DNA of 64,000 nt from Paenibacillus sp. 1001270B_150601_E10. GTDB taxonomy: Bacteria > Bacillota > Bacilli > Paenibacillales > Paenibacillaceae. Shown here one piece after another: positions 24,449 through 32,372 of this stretch. The position numbers and the translations under genes were made by a program. The notes beneath the pieces are model-generated. The model ran no database searches. It was not told the DNA's origin and saw nothing but the letters and a program-made list of their open reading frames with translations. The stretch covers positions 223,975 through 287,974 of the forward strand of contig NZ_JADMOL010000002.1 in NCBI RefSeq assembly GCF_015558675.1, given 5' to 3'. Every line of letters starts with the position of its first letter. Within the stretch, counting starts at the first letter, position 1.

Positions 24449-25591
24449 TCAAACCCTCTGTTTCCTAGCATTTGGATGGGCTTCTGCAGCACAACGACGA
24501 TGATTGTCACGAGAAATGCTGAGCAGAATGCCAGTGCTTACCATGCACAGCAGGAGGGAGGAGCCTCCATAGCTGATGAAGGGGAGCGGCATTCCTTTAA
24601 CAGGCAGTGCTCCCGTAACAGCACCCAGATTAAGCAGAATCTGTGCGCCAATCATCGTAATGATCCCCGTAGCAAGCAGAATAGCAAAGGGATCATTACT
24701 TCTTAAAGCCGTTCGGAGACCGCATCCGAGATAGAGTAAAAACAAAAGAATAACGAATAGTGCCCCTAAAAAGCCAAATTCCTCTCCCACAACAGCGAAG
24801 ATAAAATCCGTGTGAGCCTCAGGCAAATAAAAATGCTTTTGCACACCATGCCCAAGCCCTGTTCCGAACAAACCTCCATGAGCAAGAGCGTAGAAGGACT
24901 GAATCAGCTGGTAGCCGCTGCCGCTAGCATCCTCCAGCGGGTTCAAGAACGCGACTAATCGCTTGACACGGTAGCTTTTGCTGAAGGCAAGCATGGTCAT
25001 AACGGGAATCAAGGCTGCGCTGACAATCGCGAGCTGCCGAAGATGGATTCCGCCTGATATGACAATAGCTAAAGCGATGATGATCAGCAGCATCGAGCTG
25101 CCGAAGTCCGGCTGCCGCATGATGAGCATAAGAAGCAGGCCGACCACGATCAAGATAGGAAGAAGCCCTCGCTTGAAGGAGGCGATCCGTTCCCCTTTGT
25201 TGCTGATCAGGGCGGCCAAATAGATAATAAGGGACAACTTCGCAAATTCAGTGGGCTGAAACTGAAAGAAGCCGATGGATATCCATCTTCTGGCTCCATT
25301 TACGAGATTTCCGCCAATCAATACCCACAGGAGCAGCACAAAGGAGATCAACAGCAGGTGAGGAGCGAACGGCTTCCATATTCGATATGGAATGCACATG
25401 CACACCAGCATGAGAAGAAGTCCGACTCCTGCGAATAAGCTCTGCTTTGCGGCGTAGTGCCAAGCGTTGCCGTAACGGACCGCGACCACGGTGGAACTCG
25501 CGCTGAAGATCATAACGACGCCAATGCTTACGAGAATGATGGTCGTAATGAGAAGCAGATAATCAGGACGGCCTATGCGCGGCTGCTTCAT
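24449..25591 (-). CDS. SEDS family glycosyltransferase, FtsW/SpoVE-like
   Basis: A 380-residue polytopic SEDS protein. It starts RIGRPDYLLLITTIILVSIG and has the FtsW/SpoVE hallmarks VNGARRWISIGFFQFQPTEF, GTGLGHGVQKHFYLPEAHTD, FIFAVVGEEFGFLG and PLPFISYGGSSLLLCMVSTG. These proteins polymerise septal (FtsW) or spore-cortex (SpoVE) peptidoglycan with a class B penicillin-binding protein. Which role applies is not decided by the sequence. It sits downstream of an LCP ligase and upstream of a RodA-like paralogue in one transcription unit. The start ATG 25591 has AGGAGG upstream. Confidence 0.87.
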   Translation of the reverse strand: MKQPRIGRPDYLLLITTIILVSIGVVMIFSASSTVVAVRYGNAWHYAAKQSLFAGVGLLLMLVCMCIPYRIWKPFAPHLLLISFVLLLWVLIGGNLVNGARRWISIGFFQFQPTEFAKLSLIIYLAALISNKGERIASFKRGLLPILIVVGLLLMLIMRQPDFGSSMLLIIIALAIVISGGIHLRQLAIVSAALIPVMTMLAFSKSYRVKRLVAFLNPLEDASGSGYQLIQSFYALAHGGLFGTGLGHGVQKHFYLPEAHTDFIFAVVGEEFGFLGALFVILLFLLYLGCGLRTALRSNDPFAILLATGIITMIGAQILLNLGAVTGALPVKGMPLPFISYGGSSLLLCMVSTGILLSISRDNHRRCAAEAHPNARKQRV

Positions 25592-25645
25592 CTAGACCGA
25601 CCTCCTGTCTTAAGGATAGTGAACTCCTTTTGCATTAAGGCCATT

Positions 25646-26617
25646 CTAGTGTTTGAGCTGAGCAAGTAGATTATTGATGTCAGCGTCTGGATTCAACCAA
25701 TCCTCGATCATCTGATGAGCACGTTCTACCGTGTCCTCATCGAGAATGTAGTACCAAATGCCGTCCATCATCTTTCCATCACCTGTTAAGGCGTAACTGT
25801 GAAAATCAGGGGATTCATCTGCTAAGAACATCCATTTCCCAAGGTCCATCACGCCATTAGGTGCAATATCCGTTTGCAGGTTGCTGCCGGCTATGTTTAA
25901 CAGAGATGGAATCTTGCTCAGCTGCTTCCATTGCAGGGCTCGGGTTGTGATTGCCTTTAGGAAGATCTGATTGCGTTCCATCCGCTGCTGGTCTGTATCT
26001 TCACGGTAGCGTACATAATTCAATGCCTCTAGGCCGGAATAGATGGGCTTATTGGCTTTAATCAGGAACTTATCGTGGTTCCATTGCTTATTCTCAATAT
26101 CCATTGTGATAGGCAAAGATACGCCGCCTAGCGCATCCACCACATCGACAAAGCCTTTAAAGTTGATAGAGGCGTAATGATGGACAGGCTGATCGAGCAA
26201 GTGCTCCACCGTCTTTACACTCATCTCCGCTCCGCCAAAGGCGAAAGCATGAGCAATCTTGTCTTTTTTTTCTTTTCCAATAATCTCGGTGTACGAATCT
26301 CTTGGAATGGAGACGAGCAGTACTTGATGATCCTTTGGCCGAACAACGGAATAGATCATCGAGTCTGAGCGTCCTACTTCTTTATCACGCTGGTCAATGC
26401 CAAGCAGTAGAAGGGAAAATGGCGACTGATCGCCCATTTCAAGTTTAGGGCGGTCTCCCTCTAGAGGCTGATAGGCCTGTTCAAGTGATTTTTCAACTTT
26501 ACCTGCAAGCAAATGGTCAAAGGCCCATACAGAGAGCGGCTTTCGAAAAATGAAGCCTGCTGTCACGATAAGAATGAATGAGAGCAGGACCATGCTCCAT
26601 GTCCGTCTTTTTTTCAT
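25646..26617 (-). CDS. LytR-CpsA-Psr (LCP) family protein
   Basis: A 323-residue membrane-anchored LCP phosphotransferase. One N-terminal membrane span (about residues 7-28) precedes the LCP domain, with LGIDQRDKEVGRSDSMI, LLVSIPRDSYTEI (the conserved Arg-Asp pair), FAFGGAEMSVKTVEHLL and LNYVRYREDTDQQRMERNQI. LCP proteins ligate undecaprenyl-linked glycopolymers such as teichoic acids to peptidoglycan. It is the first gene of a unit with two SEDS proteins, so a coordinated wall-building role is likely. A terminator hairpin lies between it and the upstream lipoprotein gene. Confidence 0.9.
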   Translation of the reverse strand: MKKRRTWSMVLLSFILIVTAGFIFRKPLSVWAFDHLLAGKVEKSLEQAYQPLEGDRPKLEMGDQSPFSLLLLGIDQRDKEVGRSDSMIYSVVRPKDHQVLLVSIPRDSYTEIIGKEKKDKIAHAFAFGGAEMSVKTVEHLLDQPVHHYASINFKGFVDVVDALGGVSLPITMDIENKQWNHDKFLIKANKPIYSGLEALNYVRYREDTDQQRMERNQIFLKAITTRALQWKQLSKIPSLLNIAGSNLQTDIAPNGVMDLGKWMFLADESPDFHSYALTGDGKMMDGIWYYILDEDTVERAHQMIEDWLNPDADINNLLAQLKH

Positions 26618-26676
26618 CTATTCATAACCTGCCTTTCGTTCGTGTTGAATGGATCGGCGGTTGTAAATCATCACAG

Positions 26677-26703
26677 AAAAGGGCTCTCTGCACGAGAGAG
26701 CCC
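26677..26703 (-). terminator. Terminator between lipoprotein and LCP genes
   Basis: GGGCTCTCT (26681-26689) pairs with AGAGAGCCC (26695-26703). Read on the minus strand, TTTTCTG follows. It separates the riboswitch-controlled operon from the wall-synthesis unit. Confidence 0.82.
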
Positions 26704-26746
26704 AACGATGGATCGTTGATTATGGAAGGGAGGCTTCATTCTCATT

Positions 26747-27262
26747 TTAATCTTTTGGGTGATCGCGGTAGCCTTTCTTTTGCAATAATTCGAGTGTGTT
26801 GTTTTTCCATGCATACACATCCAGGCCCTTTTCGCCGCCTCCGAGCACCCACCCTAGAACGAGATCTGGAACACCGTCTTGATTGACATCTTCAAATTGG
26901 GTGAAGTCTAGGCCATGACCCGAACCGTTTGTCTCCCATACGATCTTCCACTCATTGTCGATCTTTTTGAGCAGTGCAGCACGGAGACTGTTATTCATCG
27001 TACCGTCCTCGAATACGACGATCGCTTCCTCGGCTTGATCCCCGTCTACATCTCCAAACGTAATCCCTGAGCTGCCTTCCTGAGACAAGGGGAGCAGGAT
27101 TCTGGAACCATCCGGCAGGGCCTGCCTTAGCTGGTCCTCACTTGGTTCCGCATCGTATGCTTCAGGTGCCTGTATCAGATCGATAGGAGGCGCTGGCATG
27201 CTGCAGCCTTGAAGCAATAGCATCAAGACGACCATGATGCGTATCATCCATCTTCTTTCCAT
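26747..27262 (-). CDS. FG-GAP/VCBS-repeat lipoprotein
   Basis: A 171-residue secreted lipoprotein. Signal peptide: MERRWMIRIMVVLMLLLQGC, with Cys20 as the lipid-modified residue. The mature part contains two FG-GAP/VCBS-type calcium-loop repeats, GITFGDVDGDQAEEAIVVFE and QFEDVNQDGVPDLVLGWVLG, each with a DxDxD-like or NxDG pattern. The start is ATG 27262, with AAGGAG eight bases upstream; an ATG at 27352 would overlap the kinase gene and spoil the signal peptide. It is third in the operon after the response regulator and kinase, so it could be an extracytoplasmic partner of the kinase. This is inference from position. Confidence 0.82.
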   Translation of the reverse strand: MERRWMIRIMVVLMLLLQGCSMPAPPIDLIQAPEAYDAEPSEDQLRQALPDGSRILLPLSQEGSSGITFGDVDGDQAEEAIVVFEDGTMNNSLRAALLKKIDNEWKIVWETNGSGHGLDFTQFEDVNQDGVPDLVLGWVLGGGEKGLDVYAWKNNTLELLQKKGYRDHPKD

Positions 27263-27341
27263 ATGATTTACTCCTTGCCCATCTCTCTTCTTTTCCAGTG
27301 TAATGAAGTCGTTTTGAAAAGGGGTTATGAAATCGTTAAAG

Positions 27342-28748
27342 TTATCGCTCATGATGTGTTAACGGGATTCTTAACCTTACGGTCGTCCCTTCTCCCCATT
27401 CGCTTTCAATCTCCAGCGATCCTTGGTGCAGCTTCATAATTTCCTGACATATGGCAAGTCCAAGTCCGCTTCCTGAAGACTGTTCATTTCCGTGATAGAA
27501 TTTTTGTGTAATGTGCGGGAGATCGCTTGCTTTAATGCCTTGTCCATTATCTTGGACGGTCATATGAATCTCATGATCATGGTGCGCCGCACGAAGGGAC
27601 ACACGGCCGTTCGGACGTGAGAACTTAAAGGCATTGTCCAAGACATTGATCAGGACCTGCTTCATTCGATTCTCATCGATATTCACGGGAGGGAGCGCAG
27701 GGTCCATCTCGATACGAAGGTCAAGTCCCAGCCGACTCGCTCGCGGCAATAGCTGCGTGCTGATCTGCTGGAGGAGCTTCGGCAGTTCGACCTTCGTAAG
27801 CGCAAGCTGAATCCGCCCATTCTCAAGTTTGGAGAAATCAAGCAGCTCGTCAACCAGATGAGTAAGCCGAATGCTTTCCGCATCGATAATGTCCAGACCC
27901 TCCGACCAGAGGCTTTCATCCTTTGATGGATCAGACTTCAAGGTGATTACCCATCCATGGATGTTCGTTAACGGCGTTCGAATCTCGTGAGAGATGGAGG
28001 AGATAAAGTCGTTCTTTAGTGCCTCATGCTGTTCAAGCCGAGAAGCCATCGTATTTAAGGTGTCTGCTAAGGTGCCGAGTTCGTCCTGATATCGTTTGCT
28101 GGTTCTAACAGACAGGTTCCCTTCACCCATCTCGTCGGCAGCAGCCGTTAGCTCCCGGATAGGACCGGTAATCGTTCGCGATAGAATCATGCCGAGAACG
28201 GCGACTAGAGCAAGAATTAGTAGACCAGCGCCGATAAACCAAGCCGCAATGTAACGGATCGTTGCGATAACAGGCGTTAGCGAGGTTACGTACCTTACGG
28301 CACCAACGATTCCATCTGCGGAGACAAGAGGGTAGGCGATGGCAAGCAGCGTATCATCAGGTGCATGTAAAGCAGGCTCACTGCCTTTCCATTTGCCAAC
28401 GCCACCGCTCAATGCTTCCTTCACATCGGGATAGCCGAGCATGCTGCGATGAGGCTTATTCTTGTTGGAGTCCTCGAGCAGGCTTCCAGAGACATCGATG
28501 ATTTGCACTTGCGCTGACGTGTTCTGAGCGAATCCTCGCAGGAGATGATCGGCTTGCTCACTTAGCTTTGTATCGGAGAAATAGTTTTTGAAAAAGTTAG
28601 CCGAGATCTCAGCCTGATTGGTGATCGACTCCTCCACATTGTGATGATAATAGTAATTAACAGAGGTAATGAGCACGACCTCCAGCAGTCCCACGGTAAT
28701 CATGATCACCGCCAGATAGCTGCCCACGAGTCTTTTTTGGATGCTCAT
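27342..28748 (-). CDS. Membrane sensor histidine kinase
   Basis: A 468-residue sensor kinase. TM1 (about 10-32), an extracytoplasmic sensor of about 130 residues (33-162), TM2 (163-188), HAMP (about 189-240), HisKA with the phospho-accepting His254 in SISHEIRTPLTNIHG, and HATPase_c (about 350-465) with NVLDNAFKFSRPNGR, VQDNGQGIKASDLP and GSGLGLAICQEIM. The sensor part resembles the small Cache-like domains of YycG/ResE-type kinases. The gene starts two bases after the response regulator gene ends. The pair lies downstream of an M-box Mg2+ riboswitch, so it should be made mainly when Mg2+ is low. Confidence 0.9.
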   Translation of the reverse strand: MSIQKRLVGSYLAVIMITVGLLEVVLITSVNYYYHHNVEESITNQAEISANFFKNYFSDTKLSEQADHLLRGFAQNTSAQVQIIDVSGSLLEDSNKNKPHRSMLGYPDVKEALSGGVGKWKGSEPALHAPDDTLLAIAYPLVSADGIVGAVRYVTSLTPVIATIRYIAAWFIGAGLLILALVAVLGMILSRTITGPIRELTAAADEMGEGNLSVRTSKRYQDELGTLADTLNTMASRLEQHEALKNDFISSISHEIRTPLTNIHGWVITLKSDPSKDESLWSEGLDIIDAESIRLTHLVDELLDFSKLENGRIQLALTKVELPKLLQQISTQLLPRASRLGLDLRIEMDPALPPVNIDENRMKQVLINVLDNAFKFSRPNGRVSLRAAHHDHEIHMTVQDNGQGIKASDLPHITQKFYHGNEQSSGSGLGLAICQEIMKLHQGSLEIESEWGEGTTVRLRIPLTHHER

Positions 28749-28750
28749 TG

Positions 28751-29470
28751 TTATCCGTCCTTTCTAAAGCGGTATCCGCGTCCCCATACCGTCTCTATCC
28801 ATACGGGCTTGGAGCTGTTGTCCTCGATCTTCTCTCTAAGCTTCCGCACGTGAACGTCGATGGTTTTTGGGTCGCCTACAAAGTCTTCTCCCCAAGCAAG
28901 ATTTAAAAGTTCATCTCGTGTCAGCGCCTTATCCGGATGTTCCATAAATACTTTAATGACTTGGTACTCCTTGGGTGTCAGCTCAATAGCTTGCCCATGC
29001 TTATACAGCCGATTCGCATCAATATCTAAGCGCAAAGGCCCGACCGTGATGACATGACGAGTCTCTGAGGTGATTAGTGCTTGCGATACCTGCGTGCGCC
29101 TCATTACACTTTTGATCCGTGCTACAAGCTCAAGCGGGTTGAAGGGCTTCACGATATAGTCGTCTGCCCCTAGCTCAAGTCCTCTGATCTTGTCCAGATC
29201 CTGCCCCTTGGCCGTAAGAAATAGAATGATGACGTTAGGGTCCTGCTCTCTTATTTGCTTGCAGCATTCAAAGCCGTCAATATCCGGCAGCATAACATCC
29301 AGCACAATAACTTCTGGGCTGTGCTGCTCGAAGGCGAGAAGGGCCTCGGCTCCCTTTGAGGCTTCTTTAACTTGGAATCCGTTTCGTTCCAGGTTAATGC
29401 GGATGAAACGCCGGATATGATGGTCATCCTCCACCACGAGGATGGGATGGCGAGTAGATTCTAGTATCAT
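28751..29470 (-). CDS. OmpR/PhoB family response regulator
   Basis: A 239-residue response regulator. The receiver domain (about 9-123) has VEDD, the phospho-acceptor Asp58 in IVLDVMLPDIDGF, FLTAKGQD and Lys108 in YIVKPFNP. The OmpR-type winged helix (about 145-238) has ELTPKEYQVIKVFMEHPDKA, LTRDELLNLAWGEDFVGDPK and TIDVHVRKLREKI, ending WGRGYRF. The start is ATG 29470, with GAAGGAGG eight bases upstream; an earlier ATG at 29488 overlaps that site. It is the first gene after the M-box riboswitch leader. The target genes are unknown, and the neighbouring wall genes are candidates. Confidence 0.92.
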   Translation of the reverse strand: MILESTRHPILVVEDDHHIRRFIRINLERNGFQVKEASKGAEALLAFEQHSPEVIVLDVMLPDIDGFECCKQIREQDPNVIILFLTAKGQDLDKIRGLELGADDYIVKPFNPLELVARIKSVMRRTQVSQALITSETRHVITVGPLRLDIDANRLYKHGQAIELTPKEYQVIKVFMEHPDKALTRDELLNLAWGEDFVGDPKTIDVHVRKLREKIEDNSSKPVWIETVWGRGYRFRKDG

Positions 29471-29564
29471 GGTTGTTTCCTCCTTCATTCACGCATCGTG
29501 TTCTTTATTCGATGCGCTGACGATCGTCGTGAAATGGAGTAATCATTCATCGTTATCTTGGAAA

Positions 29565-29599
29565 TGAAAAAAGCTCTCCCGTGAAGTTCGGGAGAGCTC
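29565..29599 (-). terminator. Riboswitch expression-platform terminator
   Basis: AGCTCTCCCG and CGGGAGAGCT (29571-29580 with 29588-29597) form a 10-bp GC-rich stem. On the minus strand it runs straight into T6C. It lies between the M-box aptamer and the response regulator gene and would stop transcription when the aptamer is folded. Confidence 0.88.
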
Positions 29600-29650
29600 G
29601 GTGCATACAGCTTGAGCGGCAGAAGGACTGATAATCATATCCAACTATTG

Positions 29651-29822
29651 CCTCATTCCCCCTAGTCACAGCTTTGGCACTATACAACGTAAAGGGCGTG
29701 AGCCCTTAGCCACCTTATGAAAAGCCTTAATCCGGCAATCCCTGTTCTACCCATTGGCATCTTTCGATGTTTCCGGGCAGTGGCCTGTATTTGTATAGGA
29801 GCCTCACCTAACGAGGACCTGA
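29651..29822 (-). ncRNA. M-box (ykoK) Mg2+ riboswitch aptamer
   Basis: Read on the minus strand, the leader carries the conserved M-box core blocks in order: GUUAGGUGAGGCUCCUAUAC, CACUGCCCGGAAAC, AUCGAAAGAUGCCAAUGGG, UCAUAAGGUGG and UAUAGUGCCAAAGCUGUGA. CCUCGUU (29816-29810) pairs with AAUGAGG (29657-29651) to close P1. M-box RNAs bind several Mg2+ ions and, when folded, favour a downstream terminator, which is present at 29565-29599. The usual targets are Mg2+ transporter genes. Here the next gene on the same strand is a response regulator, and no transporter lies before the terminator at 26677. Confidence 0.93.
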
Positions 29823-29834
29823 TTACTATGCCTG

Positions 29835-29863
29835 ATAGTATATGGATCTCAGCTTATTGTCAA
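29835..29863 (-). promoter_or_regulatory. Promoter of the M-box leader
   Basis: On the minus strand, TTGACA (29863-29858), a 17-bp spacer and TACTAT (29840-29835). The predicted transcript would start within about ten bases of the aptamer. Confidence 0.75.
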
Positions 29864-30055
29864 GCGAGGGTAATCCCGAGCTTGTGATGAATGACAATAT
29901 TCTATACCAAATTGTTGAAATTGAATCCGCTGCTTGGTTCCAATAACCGGTAATATAGGAGATAGGGCTATATTCAGTATTATCATCTTTCGAATGACTC
30001 ATAAGCATAGAAAGATGAATCTTTCACGATTAAGCATCAAGTAGGAGGATAGGCA
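29864..30055. other. Short intergenic stretch between riboswitch promoter and cupin gene
   Basis: No gene is seen. Apart from the minus-strand leader, 29471-29564 holds only the untranslated region between the terminator and the response regulator. The plus strand here must carry the cupin promoter, which I could not define. Confidence 0.5.
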
Positions 30056-30382
30056 ATGAGTGTGGATCAAGTATGGGAGGCAGCAGAACCCGGCGTTAAG
30101 CGTAGAGTGATGGAGCCTGGACAAGCGCTCATGATGATGGAAGTTCGATTCGAAGAAGGGGCGGAAGGTTATTTGCATCGTCATGTCCACGAGCAAATGT
30201 CCTACTGCTTGTATGGTAGGCTTGCCTTTACCATTGATGACAAGACGACCCTGCTGGAAGCAGGAGAGAGCATCGTCATCCCAAGCGGGGCGCTGCATGG
30301 CGTGAAGGCACTAGCGCCGAGCGCGCTGCTGGACTGCTTTACGCCGATAAGAGAAGATTTGCTTTCGAGGCAATCCCGATGA
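30056..30382 (+). CDS. Cupin domain protein
   Basis: A 108-residue single cupin barrel. The first cupin motif is EGYLHRHVHEQMSYCLYGRL, with the His-x3-His-x3-Glu-like pattern of metal-binding cupins, and the second is AGESIVIPSGALHGVKALA, with its conserved His. It probably binds a divalent metal, but the ligand or reaction cannot be told. AGGAGGAT precedes ATG 30056. It is alone, followed by a terminator. Confidence 0.85.
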   Translation: MSVDQVWEAAEPGVKRRVMEPGQALMMMEVRFEEGAEGYLHRHVHEQMSYCLYGRLAFTIDDKTTLLEAGESIVIPSGALHGVKALAPSALLDCFTPIREDLLSRQSR

Positions 30383-30424
30383 TTGTTAGAGGAACACGAG
30401 GATCTATGATATAAACAGGGCAGG

Positions 30425-30466
30425 AAAGGTCTATTAGCATGGATCATGCTTGAAGGCCTTTTTTGC
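30425..30466 (+). terminator. Rho-independent terminator
   Basis: AAAGGTCTATTAGCATG (30425-30441) pairs imperfectly with CATGCTTGAAGGCCTTT (30445-30461), followed by TTTG. Confidence 0.8.
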
Positions 30467-30549
30467 TCATTTTACAAATGAATGCTCAAATGATAAAGTG
30501 TTGAACGAAGAAATCAAAGACAAAGAAGTGATAAGTAGTGAGGATGAAT

Positions 30550-30978
30550 ATGTTGAAAAAAGCAATGAAGTCAGTCTTGTTTGCATGGTTATGCCTATTG
30601 CTGCTCGCAGGCTGTGGAATTGCTGCTAATTCCCAAGAGACGCAGGCAGAAGATTATACGACGTTCGAGAGTGTGGCCAAGCACTTGATGGAACATCAAA
30701 AATTGCCGGATAATTTTATTACGAAAGCCGAAGCAAGGAAGTTGGGATGGAACCCGCAGAAGGGGAATTTAGATGAGGTCGCTCCCGGCAAAAGCATTGG
30801 CGGCGATGTCTTTCATAATCGCGAACGAAAGTTACCCGACAAGAAGGGGAGGACTTGGTACGAAGCCGATATCCATTACAAGGGCGGCCCCCGCGGGAAA
30901 TATCGAATCCTATATTCCAATGATGGCTTAATATATAAGACCGAAGATCACTACAACACGTTTGAACAAATAACGTAA
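30550..30978 (+). CDS. Barnase-like ribonuclease with lipoprotein signal
   Basis: A 142-residue guanyl-specific ribonuclease of the barnase (N1/T1) family. The mature enzyme matches barnase closely: KLPDNFITKAEARKLGW, GNLDEVAPGKSIGGDVF, GRTWYEADIHY, PRGKYRILYSNDGLIYKT and DHYNTF. All catalytic residues are present: the Lys in ITK, Glu in YEAD, the two Arg in PRGKYR and His in DHY. Unlike secreted barnase, the signal ends in LLLLAGCG with Cys22, a lipobox, so the enzyme is predicted to stay membrane-anchored outside the cell. The start is ATG 30550, with GTGAGG as the ribosome site. A barstar-like inhibitor gene follows 21 bp later. Confidence 0.92.
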   Translation: MLKKAMKSVLFAWLCLLLLAGCGIAANSQETQAEDYTTFESVAKHLMEHQKLPDNFITKAEARKLGWNPQKGNLDEVAPGKSIGGDVFHNRERKLPDKKGRTWYEADIHYKGGPRGKYRILYSNDGLIYKTEDHYNTFEQIT

Positions 30979-30999
30979 AGGTACAGGAGGCATCTAGCG

Positions 31000-31275
31000 T
31001 TGCGTGAAATCATCCTTGACGGTGGAGCAATTGGCAATGAGGAACAACTGCATGCCATCTTAAAAGAAGCTTTGGCCTTGCCCGATCATTATGGTCACAA
31101 TTTAGATGCTTTATGGGATTGCCTAACCGGATGGGTTGACCTGCCGCTTACCATCCGCTGGCTGCATTTTCGTGAAAGCGAACAAAGGCTTGGGGCATTC
31201 AGCCATACGCTGCTTGAGCTCTTCCAAGAAGCGGAGCAAGAAATGGAAGGATTTCATATACGGCTTGAATCGTAA
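31000..31275 (+). CDS. Barstar-like ribonuclease inhibitor
   Basis: A 91-residue barstar homologue, the cytoplasmic inhibitor of barnase. It shares the inhibitor helix and loop, LPDHYGHNLDALWDCLTGWV, including the Asp that mimics the RNA phosphate in the barnase active site. A second helix, ELFQEAEQEMEGF, precedes the final strand. The start is TTG 31000, with CAGGAGG at 30984-30990. It is co-transcribed with the barnase-like gene and should protect the cytoplasm from enzyme that has not been exported. Confidence 0.92.
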   Translation: MREIILDGGAIGNEEQLHAILKEALALPDHYGHNLDALWDCLTGWVDLPLTIRWLHFRESEQRLGAFSHTLLELFQEAEQEMEGFHIRLES

Positions 31276-31306
31276 AGCTCAAGGCCTAAGTAAAGATTCA
31301 TTGTAT

Positions 31307-31365
31307 GCAGTGCCGCACCAAATTCTTGTCCATTTTAGGGAGACAAGAATTTGGCGGCACTGTGC
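31307..31365. repeat. Long imperfect hairpin, 20-bp stem
   Basis: AGTGCCGC plus CAAATTCTTGTC (31309-31330, with two extra bases in between) pairs with GACAAGAATTTG plus GCGGCACT (31342-31361). The loop is 11 bases. No T run follows on either strand, so it is not a standard terminator. It could be a processing site, an operator or a repetitive palindromic element. Confidence 0.6.
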
Positions 31366-31443
31366 AATTAAGTACGATAAGCATAAAATTGGTTTGGCAA
31401 TAGAGCCATATAACCTTCTGTACCTTATCCTCATATCGATCGC

Positions 31444-32028
31444 TTATTTCATAATCCCCTTCCAAAACACTTCCCAATTTACGTTTAATCGTTTCTCATA
31501 CTCCTCATAAGGAAGATTCATCAAATAGAACAGCATTCCATCCAGCATGCATATAAACGAGATGGCAATCTTTTCTTTGGAAATGAATGAATCCTGCGCT
31601 GGCTCTCGCTCTATAATCGAGTAAAGCAAAGCTTGGACTTCATGATCAAACCGCTTATTCTTTTCCAGGACGATGTCCTTAAATGGCTCAGGAGGAAAGA
31701 TGCCATATCGTTTTAGAAACAGCCCCTTGTCGTTTCTGTAATAGTACTTGTTTAAGGCGTCCAGCAATTGATACAGCTGATCCTTTGTTGAAAGCGATGA
31801 TAGAGAAGCGGCTTGTTTTTTAACAAACTGAATACAGTCATCAATAACAAAATCCACGATCGTCTCAAACAGCTCTTCTTTACTCGAAAAATAAGCATAT
31901 ATAGAAGGCGGCTTAATATTTACATTTGTAGCGATATCCTTAAGGGAAGTTTCTTCATATCCTTTTGAAGAGAACAATTGCAGGGCATGATCTAATATCT
32001 TTTGCTTTGTTTCGTTCCCTTTCTTCAA
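31444..32028 (-). CDS. TetR family transcriptional regulator
   Basis: A 194-residue TetR-type repressor. The N-terminal HTH is KQKILDHALQLFSSKGYEET then SLKDIATNVNIKPPSIYAYF and SSKEELFETI. The C-terminal ligand-binding domain (about 70-194) is divergent. The start is TTG 32028, with GAGGTG six bases upstream. It is the last gene of an operon with two SMR efflux subunits, which it probably represses through the palindrome at 32747-32776. The inducer would be an exported cation or drug. Confidence 0.88.
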   Translation of the reverse strand: MKKGNETKQKILDHALQLFSSKGYEETSLKDIATNVNIKPPSIYAYFSSKEELFETIVDFVIDDCIQFVKKQAASLSSLSTKDQLYQLLDALNKYYYRNDKGLFLKRYGIFPPEPFKDIVLEKNKRFDHEVQALLYSIIEREPAQDSFISKEKIAISFICMLDGMLFYLMNLPYEEYEKRLNVNWEVFWKGIMK

Positions 32029-32057
32029 TGACTACACCTCGATTCCAAACGTCATGA

Positions 32058-32372
32058 TCAGGACACAAGCTTAAGTCCTACAATACTTATTATAATACCA
32101 CCTACTAGTGCCAGCTTTCTAAGATCTTTAGGTTCATTAAAGAGAAACATGCCCAACAATACGCTTCCTGAAGCTCCAATGCCTGTCCACACCCCATAGC
32201 CAATGCTGATCGGAATTTCCCTTAGAGATAAAGAGAGAAATGTAAAGCTTAATCCTAAAAACAAGATGAAGAAGAGTGTAGGCTTCCATTTTGAAAAGCC
32301 TTCTGTCAACTTCAGGTTTATAATGCCTCCTACTTCAAACAATCCTGCAAGCGTCAAGAATACCCAGCTCAT
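32058..32372 (-). CDS. SMR family efflux subunit (second of a pair)
   Basis: A 104-residue four-helix membrane protein of the small multidrug resistance family. It begins MSWVFLTLAGLFEVGGIINL, with the membrane-embedded Glu13 of TM1 that binds protons and substrate, and ends GLKLVS. GYGVWTGIGASGSVLLGMFL is the TM3 signature. It overlaps the other SMR gene by four bases (ATGA). Paired SMR proteins of this kind (for example EbrAB or YkkCD) form antiparallel heterodimers. Substrates are likely cationic compounds or guanidinium-like molecules. Confidence 0.9.
   Translation of the reverse strand: MSWVFLTLAGLFEVGGIINLKLTEGFSKWKPTLFFILFLGLSFTFLSLSLREIPISIGYGVWTGIGASGSVLLGMFLFNEPKDLRKLALVGGIIISIVGLKLVS

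Noticed and set aside
30550-31275. Barnase/barstar pair as a classic toxin-antitoxin system
   Set aside because: The enzyme has an export signal, so barstar protects against unexported enzyme; this is not a type II addiction module.
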